Shown here in pieces: positions 1 through 6,814 of a stretch of 64,000 bases of DNA. Under the pieces are notes generated by a model. The model made no database searches. It saw nothing but the letters and a program-made list of their open reading frames with translations, and was not told where the DNA came from. Location: the NCBI GenBank assembly GCA_902782665.1, contig CACZOA010000011.1, positions 1-64,000 of the forward strand, given 5' to 3'. The position numbers and the translations under genes are program-made. The stretch's first letter is position 1. Each line of letters opens with the position of its first letter. This DNA is from an uncultured Bacteroidales bacterium. Lineage in GTDB: Bacteria; Bacteroidota; Bacteroidia; Bacteroidales; Paludibacteraceae.

Positions 1-554
1 ATAGACCGAATGTGGATGAAAAACTACGTGATGAACTTTGGAAGCGTTATGAGTCGGAAGGGATCAGCAATATGCTTGGTGAGTTGAAGATTCTTGACCC
101 TGAATATTATGAAGAGGTGGATCCTCATAATTATAAGCGTATCATACACGCTCTTGAAATCTGTCTGGAAACAGGAAAACCATATACAGAAATCCGTAAG
201 CAGGAAAAGAAGCAGCGTCCGTTTGACATTGTGAAGATCGGTCTCACCTTGCCTCGTGAAGAGATGTACGACAGAATCAATCGTCGCACTCATGTGATGA
301 TTGAAGACGGTGCAGAAGCTGAAGCCCGCAACGTCTACCAATACCGTCATCTTAATAGCCTCAACACTGTAGGTTTCAAGGAGTTGTTCGCTTACATAGG
401 AGGTGAATATTCGTTGGAGAAAGCGATTGAGGAGATTCAGAAAAACACACGTCGATACGCTAAGAAACAGATGACTTGGTGGAAGCGTGACCAGGAAATC
501 AACTGGTTTTCTCCTTTTGAAAAAGATAAAATTTTTGAATTTTTAGGAATATGA
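1..554 (+). CDS. miaA: tRNA dimethylallyltransferase, C-terminal part
   Basis: MiaA transfers a dimethylallyl group to the N6 of adenosine 37 in tRNAs reading codons that begin with U. Only about the last 184 residues are present. The frame is open to the left edge (it reads R-P-N-V-D-E-K from base 3), so the GTG at 12 is not the true start and roughly 120 residues with the P-loop lie outside. Family signatures visible are DPHNYKRIIHALE near the start of the visible part and the C-terminal RRYAKKQMTWWKRD. The stop overlaps the start of tatD in an ATGA, which implies translational coupling. Identification is firm; the 5' truncation is due to the window. Confidence 0.95.
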   Translation, partial: RPNVDEKLRDELWKRYESEGISNMLGELKILDPEYYEEVDPHNYKRIIHALEICLETGKPYTEIRKQEKKQRPFDIVKIGLTLPREEMYDRINRRTHVMIEDGAEAEARNVYQYRHLNSLNTVGFKELFAYIGGEYSLEKAIEEIQKNTRRYAKKQMTWWKRDQEINWFSPFEKDKIFEFLGI

Positions 555-1321
555 TAATCGATACCCACTCTCATATTTATATGGATGAAGACTACGCTGA
601 CGACAAAGCAGAGGTAGTCGAGCGATTGAAAACAGCTGGTGTTGGCAAGGTGATTTTGCCTAATGTGGATTTGAGCACGATTCCGCAGATGCATGCGTTG
701 GCCGACACTGACACAGATCTGTTCTCGTGTGCGATGGGACTTCACCCTACTGAAGTGAAAGAGGATTGGCAGAATGTGTTGGATGAGATGTTCACTTACC
801 TACCCCAACGCAAATATTGCGCTTTGGGAGAAATAGGCATCGACCTTTATTGGGAAGACGATTTCAGAGATATCCAGATTAAAGCTTTTGAGCAGCAGGT
901 CGACGTTGCGATTCAAAACAATCTGCCTATCATAATCCATCAGCGTAAGGCTCTCGACGAATGTACTGCGTCGCTAAAGAAATTCGACAAATCCAAACTG
1001 CATGGCGTATTCCATTGTTTCACAGGCAATATCCATGAAGCGGAACAGATGATGAAGCTTGGTGATTTTGTGTTGGGAATCGGTGGCGTCGTTACATTTA
1101 AGAATGCTGGTGTTGCCGCTGCTGTCAAGGATATTCCGTTAGACAGGATCGTGTTGGAGACAGACTCTCCTTATCTTGCCCCAGTGCCTAAACGTGGTCA
1201 ACGTAATGAGACTGCGTTCATCACATATACCGCTGCAAAAGTGGCGGAAATCAAAGAGATGGATGTCGACGCTGTTGCAGAAGCAACGTCGAAGAATGCA
1301 ATGGAGATGTTTGGATTATAA
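551..1321 (+). CDS. tatD: TatD family metal-dependent hydrolase (DNase)
   Basis: A 256-residue TIM-barrel hydrolase of the TatD family, whose members act as cytoplasmic metal-dependent 3'-5' DNases. Metal-binding motifs are in the expected order: IDTHSHIY at residues 3-10 (HxH), GEIGID around 96-101, IIIHQRKA around 129-136, FHCFTG around 154-159 and LETDSPYLAP around 202-211. Length is normal for the family. It starts inside the miaA stop (4-base overlap). It converges with the next gene at a distance of only six bases, and no clear terminator hairpin lies between them. Confidence 0.95.
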   Translation: MIIDTHSHIYMDEDYADDKAEVVERLKTAGVGKVILPNVDLSTIPQMHALADTDTDLFSCAMGLHPTEVKEDWQNVLDEMFTYLPQRKYCALGEIGIDLYWEDDFRDIQIKAFEQQVDVAIQNNLPIIIHQRKALDECTASLKKFDKSKLHGVFHCFTGNIHEAEQMMKLGDFVLGIGGVVTFKNAGVAAAVKDIPLDRIVLETDSPYLAPVPKRGQRNETAFITYTAAKVAEIKEMDVDAVAEATSKNAMEMFGL

Positions 1322-1327
1322 CATCTC

Positions 1328-3886
1328 CTATTTTACCATCACCATCTTTCCGTTCACAATATATACTCCCCTGTTCACAGGAACGCAAACTTTCATTCCT
1401 GCCTGCATATAGAATTTTTTGACTATGCGTCCGCTGATATCGTAGATGTGGATCCACTCCCCTTTGTCTGTTGATTCAACAGCAATTCCTTCATTGACAC
1501 TGTAGACTATCAACGATGAATTGTCAGCGTCATAATTTTCTGTCTCCGACAAATCTCCAGCCAGAGCTTTCACTTCCTGACGAGACAGAATCACCCATCT
1601 CTGTTTTGACGCAGAGTTTTGGTGGTCGAACACAGAGGCTGTAACACCATTATATGATGAAGTCAAAGAATTTGGTTTGTTTGTTCCATTTTCGAATGTC
1701 AGCCAATATGATTTTAGATTGAAGTCGTTTGTGACCACATTCTGTCGAGATCCCAACATCTGGATTCCGAAATTATCATTGCTTGACAACTGTACATTGG
1801 ATCTGTTGAAAGACAGGTCTTTTTCAGATTCTACGTTTTTAAACTCATAATATTGTGTTGACGGATTGAATTTCACGATCCAAGCATACGAATTATCTTT
1901 CAGCACCGTCTTCCAATCATTCTTCGCCAATTGTAAAGCATCCCCATTCGATTTGAGCATCGAATTGACATCATCTGCAGAAAGAATATAGTAGTATTCG
2001 TTATCATCCTGAATGAATGTGTAAGCAGGCGACGCGAAGGCTCCCGACACAGGAGGCAGGTTGTCTTCTCCCAACGCTTGTACGATAAGTGCATTCGCAT
2101 AATATAACATACGTGTGCCGTCATCTTCATGGGCTCCGTTGATACCGTATGGCCAGAAATGGGTCTTATCTCCTTTCAGATGAGCATTGTTGTCATTTTC
2201 CAGGAACGCCAAAATCTGGTCAGTTCGTTCGCCAAGCCAGAATCCTGTGCTTGTATTCTCTCTGTAGATGCTGCTGTTGTACCATGTATCAGTTGTTCCC
2301 ACTCCTACTGCGTGAGCCATCTCGTGTTGAATTGTACCTGTACGCTGATAGCTTGCGTTTGGTCCCACACGCATCCATCCTCCGTAGCTGCAATCAGCGG
2401 TCTGGGTGCTTGCTCCATAGTTCACAGTCATGTTTATACCTTTGATGCTTGTCAGGTTGTTCCATATATCCACCGCATCTTTCACAGCTGAATTTATACG
2501 TCCGTTTTCCTCTGCTGAGCCACCATTGTTGTAAGTCCATGTGATTTCACCCATTGGCAAAGTGCATATTTTTATTGTCTTTCCATACCCCACCACATCT
2601 TGGTTGGTGATCGCATACGGACGGATGTAATAGAATGTTGAAGGAGTCATTCCTTCAATCACATAGATATTTCCATTGTTGCTGAATGATTTTGTAGATC
2701 GGTTATCTCTAATTGTTGGGTTGTTTTTCTTTCCCCAACAGAAACCTTTTTCTACAATTCCGTCACCGGAAAAAGAGGCTCTTCCAAATGCCATTGTCGC
2801 TCCACGCGCATGACGAGGATCGGTTGTCACAGTCGGAACCGGACCTGATGCATGGCTTGTCTTATAATACAGTATCAACTCCTCCATCTTTGAGATTGTC
2901 TCATTGACATCGGCTATAGAATATGAGTCTTCCGCATACACTTTATTCGCCTTTTTCAAAGCCTCCGCAATTTCAGCGTCGTCTTGGGCTGCTGGTTCTG
3001 CTTCAGCGATCAAATCAGCAAGTTGAATATATAAGTCGACGGAAGTCTGAGCTGCTTCTGTAGCCTTACGTAGGTTGGAGACTATTGTGGAAAGATTCTG
3101 GGCAGACGGTGATGAGATCCATAATTCAGCCTCGTCTGTAGCGCTCTTCAGATTTTTGTAGTGAGTGGCATTCATCCTCATATCCAACAATCCGTATGCG
3201 GCATCCACTCGTTTTGACAATTCAGCGGAAAGATATTCTGTCGATTCAGATCCGACAACATAAAGTTTCACATAATCAGACACTACCTTAGCTGAGTTAG
3301 CCGAACCGTTTGCCACAGCCTTGAAACCGATCTGTATACGTCCCGTCGTCTCCTTGGAAAGAGAGAAAGAGACCTCATCAATTTTCCATTGGTCAGACGG
3401 GAATGAAGACATCGATGATATCTTTGCGTTGCCATTTTCTGGAATCCAGCCGAGCAAACTATAGCCATTATTGGAATTGCTGCCATTAAAATAGGCTGTT
3501 TGGAGCTTATAATCTCCTGCTGGCAGAGTCACAGTCTGATAAAATTTCATCTCTTGGTCCCATCCTGTGCTTAACGCAAGACATCCACCTTTTGAATTAT
3601 CATATCCAGCAGACGGAACTTTTCCATAAGTGTTGAAAGTCTTGGATGTACCGAATTCATAGATTCCACAAACAGTATAATCCACACTGAAATCTTTGTT
3701 CCATCCATAAATAGGCAGGATCTCCTGAGCCACATTTCCCTCTTCTGAAATATGGTAATCGAAATGAGACTCATCGTCAAAACCTGCATTTTGCAGATAT
3801 AAATCGGAAACATCTATGTCTGCCCAAGCGAGCGACGATAATGTAGAAAGAGCTAATATGGAAAGGCAACGTTTTTTCATGGCCAT
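1328..3886 (-). CDS. Secreted zincin-like protein with T9SS-type C-terminal tail
   Basis: About 852 residues from the ATG at 3886 (an ATG at 3880 is an alternative). An upstream in-frame extension to 3979 is unlikely because a TAAATTTG -7-like element (3908-3915, minus) lies inside it. Visible parts in order: signal peptide (1-22), a carbohydrate-binding-like beta domain (about 25-215), an alpha-helical segment (about 220-340), a fibronectin-like stretch (about 350-445), and a peptidase-like region with HEMAH at 521-525. A domain at about 650-800 with QRWVILSR at its end resembles ricin-type trefoils. The last ~65 residues (IYDISGRIVKK...GVYIVNGKMVMVK) resemble a T9SS sorting domain. The zinc motif lacks the third metzincin His (HEMAHAVGVGT), so activity is not assured. 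Substrate unknown. Confidence 0.75.
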   Translation of the reverse strand: MAMKKRCLSILALSTLSSLAWADIDVSDLYLQNAGFDDESHFDYHISEEGNVAQEILPIYGWNKDFSVDYTVCGIYEFGTSKTFNTYGKVPSAGYDNSKGGCLALSTGWDQEMKFYQTVTLPAGDYKLQTAYFNGSNSNNGYSLLGWIPENGNAKISSMSSFPSDQWKIDEVSFSLSKETTGRIQIGFKAVANGSANSAKVVSDYVKLYVVGSESTEYLSAELSKRVDAAYGLLDMRMNATHYKNLKSATDEAELWISSPSAQNLSTIVSNLRKATEAAQTSVDLYIQLADLIAEAEPAAQDDAEIAEALKKANKVYAEDSYSIADVNETISKMEELILYYKTSHASGPVPTVTTDPRHARGATMAFGRASFSGDGIVEKGFCWGKKNNPTIRDNRSTKSFSNNGNIYVIEGMTPSTFYYIRPYAITNQDVVGYGKTIKICTLPMGEITWTYNNGGSAEENGRINSAVKDAVDIWNNLTSIKGINMTVNYGASTQTADCSYGGWMRVGPNASYQRTGTIQHEMAHAVGVGTTDTWYNSSIYRENTSTGFWLGERTDQILAFLENDNNAHLKGDKTHFWPYGINGAHEDDGTRMLYYANALIVQALGEDNLPPVSGAFASPAYTFIQDDNEYYYILSADDVNSMLKSNGDALQLAKNDWKTVLKDNSYAWIVKFNPSTQYYEFKNVESEKDLSFNRSNVQLSSNDNFGIQMLGSRQNVVTNDFNLKSYWLTFENGTNKPNSLTSSYNGVTASVFDHQNSASKQRWVILSRQEVKALAGDLSETENYDADNSSLIVYSVNEGIAVESTDKGEWIHIYDISGRIVKKFYMQAGMKVCVPVNRGVYIVNGKMVMVK

Positions 3887-3907
3887 AATGTGTATGTGTT
3901 TATGTTT

Positions 3908-3915
3908 CAAATTTA
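3908..3915 (-). promoter_or_regulatory. Bacteroidota -7 element for the zincin-like gene
   Basis: TAAATTTG on the minus strand matches the TAnnTTTG consensus and lies 21 bases before the chosen ATG at 3886. No good -33 TTTG at the usual spacing was seen, so this is a partial promoter match. Confidence 0.45.
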
Positions 3916-3991
3916 TGTGGCAAATATAAAAATGTTTTGGAAAAATAATGATACTTTTGTTTAAGATTACTAAACACATAGATAAATTTTT

Positions 3992-4873
3992 ATGCTACGA
4001 TATTTCTTATCAGTGATATTATTGTTTTATACTACCCTATCATTCGCAGATGTGAACATTTACGATTTTTTGGAAGGTGTTTGGTGTACAGGAGAAATTT
4101 ATTCGAGTACTCTGTATCCTGATGAAGAAAGAGATGAAGACGGAAATGTCATAACAGACGAAGACGGAAATGTTAAATATCATACTGTCGGAGATTACAG
4201 AACATATTATCGTTTAGTTAAAGACAGAGAGATTTTGGAATTTGAATATTTGAGATTCGGAAACGATAGTGGAGAACTAGAAGATGATGCGACTCCAGAA
4301 CACATATACAATTATCAATTTATTGCAATCAATGATAAGAATATAGAATCGTTTTCGAATGAATTTTTGTTAAGCGAAATCGAGGATGAATATTCAAATA
4401 CTGTGGTCCTATTTAAGAAAAATTATAATAAATACGATAGAGTTTATCGTGACAATTTTATTATTTCTAATGTACTTTATGGAAATGGACATTGGAGCTT
4501 ATCAAAGGATAATTATAAAGAGGATTTCAAAAAAATTTACCCTTCTGAACTTCCATATTATTTCTGGAAATCACTCTATGAATATTCTATCAAGTCAAGA
4601 GAAGACTATTTCGCTACTTTTTTCAACAAAAAGGTTGGTGTATATATAAAAGAAGATACAGTAGAATCTGCAACTTCAGAAGAAGACAAAAAGTCACAAG
4701 TCTATTTTGTAGAGATACGTGATGTAAATGAAAACAACACATACTATAATGTTGTGCCTCTTGGCAAAAGTGATATAGGAGACGGTGATGGTTGGATTCC
4801 AGCGAGAGATATTGTATTGGTTTCCGATATGATCCTTAATATAAAGCCAACAAATAAGCAGATAGAGAAATGA
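3992..4873 (+). CDS. Secreted protein of a local four-copy family, copy 1
   Basis: 293 residues, family not recognised. A signal peptide (MLRYFLSVILLFYTTLSFA) is followed by an acidic insert with a tandem DEDGNV repeat at about residues 46-58. Shared with the next gene are GDYRTYYRLVKD, the (I/M)EDxxSN segment, the (S/T)K(R/K)(E/D)DYF...GKKxGV block, and a C-terminal PLGKSDIGDGDGWIP block. The last block looks like a small beta domain but no fold is claimed. Its stop overlaps the start of the next gene in ATGA, so the two are an operon. A TACTTTTG element at 3952-3959 could be its -7 box. Function unknown; the protein is presumably periplasmic or surface located. Confidence 0.7.
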   Translation: MLRYFLSVILLFYTTLSFADVNIYDFLEGVWCTGEIYSSTLYPDEERDEDGNVITDEDGNVKYHTVGDYRTYYRLVKDREILEFEYLRFGNDSGELEDDATPEHIYNYQFIAINDKNIESFSNEFLLSEIEDEYSNTVVLFKKNYNKYDRVYRDNFIISNVLYGNGHWSLSKDNYKEDFKKIYPSELPYYFWKSLYEYSIKSREDYFATFFNKKVGVYIKEDTVESATSEEDKKSQVYFVEIRDVNENNTYYNVVPLGKSDIGDGDGWIPARDIVLVSDMILNIKPTNKQIEK

Positions 4874-5739
4874 AACGAATTCTAATCATAATAACATTAT
4901 TGATTAACAACATTTTTGTTTTTTCTCAACAAATGAGCATATGCGATAGTATGCAAGGTTTGTGGATGATAGAAGACGAGTATAAATTACTGTATGATTC
5001 CGCTTCTGCCGCAAATATCAAAAGCAATGTTTATGAGACGTTGGGAGATTACCGAACTTATTACATCTTAGTGAAAGATGATCATATGTTGGTGATGAAT
5101 TTCTTGAGATTCATACGAAATGCAGAAAAGAAGGAGTTTGATTATCAGCAAGAGAATACAGCATGTTATCAATTTATGTTTGTCAAAGACTCATATCTAA
5201 AGGATGATACCATTCCTGGTGATTTTTTGTTTAGAGGTGAAATGGAAGATGTCAATTCTAATGCTATAATGACTTTCCGACAAGATTATAATTTAAAAAC
5301 TGACAGAATCCGACGAAACAACGTAAATGTCTCATCTATCTCTTGTACAAATGGATATTTGAATTGGTCTCTTCCTGAAGACGGTTGGGCCTACCAAGGA
5401 AACTACAAAAATGTCGAATTCGTTGAATTACCAGGCTATTTCCTTAATGAATTATTCAATTATTCCGTCGCGACAAAAAAAGATTATTTTACAAAGTATC
5501 TAGGTAAGAAAATTGGTGTGATGTTTGAAAAAAACAGAACAGAATACAAGGATTTTGATATCATTGCCGCTTCTAAATTCAGACATGTTGTTATCACAGA
5601 AGAAACTGACTCCACATATCATGTCGCACCTCTTGGCGAAAGTATGATTGAGGAAGGCTGGATAAAGAAAGAAGATGTGAAGTTGTTGAGAGATATCATT
5701 TTATATAAAGACGCGACATTGCAACGTCTTGACAAATAA
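4870..5739 (+). CDS. Secreted protein of a local four-copy family, copy 2
   Basis: 289 residues, paralogue of the upstream gene and co-translated with it (4-base overlap). Signal peptide at 1-19 ending FVFSQ. It carries SMQGLWM just after the signal, GDYRTYYILVKD, MEDVNSNAIMTFRQDYN, KKDYFTKYLGKKIGV and a C-terminal PLGESMIEEGWIKKEDVKL. The same segments appear in the damaged copy at 10976-11768 and the fragment at 9495-9653, which is how those relics were recognised. No catalytic motif is evident and no named family was recognised. Confidence 0.7.
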   Translation: MKRILIIITLLINNIFVFSQQMSICDSMQGLWMIEDEYKLLYDSASAANIKSNVYETLGDYRTYYILVKDDHMLVMNFLRFIRNAEKKEFDYQQENTACYQFMFVKDSYLKDDTIPGDFLFRGEMEDVNSNAIMTFRQDYNLKTDRIRRNNVNVSSISCTNGYLNWSLPEDGWAYQGNYKNVEFVELPGYFLNELFNYSVATKKDYFTKYLGKKIGVMFEKNRTEYKDFDIIAASKFRHVVITEETDSTYHVAPLGESMIEEGWIKKEDVKLLRDIILYKDATLQRLDK

Positions 5740-5963
5740 TTAGGAACATATAAAGAATGCTTGTGGAGACACTGAATCGCCACGTCTCAATGAATGTAAT
5801 TACGACAATATTTAACGTGAGTCCGACGAATTTTAATCTTCAAATTCGCAGTAACGAACAATCATAAAAAGAAATGCTTTTTCCACTTTATTACCTCTTT
5901 TTCTCATAAAAAGGCGTAGTCTTTCTCCATTAACTTTGTGTCTCTGTGGGTTTATTAAATTTT

Positions 5964-6030
5964 GTGTGCTCGCCTACGGCTCGCACTAAGGAGGGGGTTA
6001 GGGCGTTCCGCCCTTAACAATCCTCATTTT
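5964..6030 (+). repeat. Dispersed hairpin repeat type 1, copy A
   Basis: Contains the core GCTCGCCTACGGCTCGCAC and, 14 bases later, the hairpin GGGCG-TTC-CGCCC flanked by GTTA/TTAAC. The same order is found on the minus strand at 31994-32060 (near identical) and, more diverged, at 47467-47530. All three lie in intergenic DNA. No transposase or open frame is associated with it. Confidence 0.75.
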
Positions 6031-6116
6031 TCTCCTACTATTATTTTCGTCGAATTGACATTATTTATTATTGTACGGTCGAAAATGACTCTAAAATTGT
6101 CATTTTGTTGAAAAAT

Positions 6117-6148
6117 TTTGCATAAAAAAAAGCATTTACTTATTTTTG
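6117..6148 (+). promoter_or_regulatory. Promoter for the tail-protein/carbohydrate-binding pair
   Basis: TTTG (6117-6120), 20 bases, TATTTTTG (6141-6148). This is a good match to the Bacteroidota -33/-7 arrangement and predicts a leader of about 150 bases before the ATG at 6308. Confidence 0.55.
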
Positions 6149-6261
6149 TCGATGGCTAAATTCGTTTGTGCCGTTTTTCTGATTAAATCTAACACATTAA
6201 CAATCAATTAATCGCACAAGCCTTGTTTGTCCTTTAGAAATAGCTCTAAACATAAATTATA

Positions 6262-6278
6262 CACATGTGAATCATGTG
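6262..6278. promoter_or_regulatory. CACATG-N5-CATGTG inverted repeat in the 5' leader
   Basis: A perfect six-base inverted repeat with a five-base spacer, 30 bases before the ATG at 6308 and downstream of the predicted promoter. It could be an operator or an RNA hairpin close to the start codon. Only the symmetry is seen; the role is inferred. Confidence 0.3.
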
Positions 6279-6307
6279 CGAAAAACTTGATACTTAAAAA
6301 CTAAAAC

Positions 6308-6814
6308 ATGAAAAACGTACGATTAATTTTTCTCATGGCATTCGGACTTGTTGTCGGATGTATGGATGCCTGGGGTGAAAAAGCCTCGGCGAAAATTACG
6401 GTAGAGACGGCCGAACATACGCAGACGATTGATGTGTATGAATCTGGTAAAATGTATTTTTCAGGTGATTTTTTAGTGTTTGAGACATCTGATAATGCTG
6501 AATCAAAACAGAATCCTGTAAAAATTGATCTGAAGGAGATAAAAAAACTTTTATTCTCCCTTGGTGACGAGTCAAAAGTGGAAGATGCTTCGTATGTGTC
6601 ATCGTTTGATGTCACACCTAATCCTGCAAAGGATTTTATCATTGTCAGTGTCCCTTTTGATGAGGAACGTTCTTATTCCATTTACGACATGAGAGGTAAC
6701 ATTGTAAAGTCTGGAACTGTAAGCAATGGCGAAAAACTGAATGTGGAATCTCTTTCCTCTGGAATGTATTTGATGAATATTGGTAACGTGTATATTAAAT
6801 TTAACAAGATATGA
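6308..6814 (+). CDS. Small secreted protein with T9SS-type sorting tail (pair 1)
   Basis: 168 residues: signal peptide (about 1-24), a short domain with IDVYESGKMYFSGDFLVFET and a later IDLKEIKKLLFS, then a C-terminal sorting-like domain from about residue 98. The tail reads TPNPAKDFIIVS, YSIYDMRGNIVKSG and SLSSGMYLMNI, which are the usual blocks of T9SS type A tails. There is almost nothing between signal and tail, so it is not an enzyme. Its stop overlaps the ATG of the large carbohydrate-binding gene (ATGA). The same arrangement recurs at 21002 and 23493, which suggests these act together with the downstream partner. Function unknown. Confidence 0.75.
   Translation: MKNVRLIFLMAFGLVVGCMDAWGEKASAKITVETAEHTQTIDVYESGKMYFSGDFLVFETSDNAESKQNPVKIDLKEIKKLLFSLGDESKVEDASYVSSFDVTPNPAKDFIIVSVPFDEERSYSIYDMRGNIVKSGTVSNGEKLNVESLSSGMYLMNIGNVYIKFNKI

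Larger units (their letters stand above)
5740..6307. other. 568-base intergenic stretch with a dispersed repeat and a leader
   Basis: No gene seen. It contains the hairpin repeat at 5964-6030, a promoter-like pair at 6117-6148 and a leader of roughly 150 bases with a CACATG inverted repeat (6262-6278), listed separately. Confidence 0.6.

Noticed and set aside
12-554. GTG at base 12 as the start of miaA
   Set aside because: The frame is open to the window edge and about 120 residues of the family, including the P-loop, are missing, so the true start is outside.
5964-6030. tRNA or small structured RNA gene in the hairpin repeat
   Set aside because: No cloverleaf or T-loop sequence; presence of dispersed copies in both orientations fits a repeat element better.
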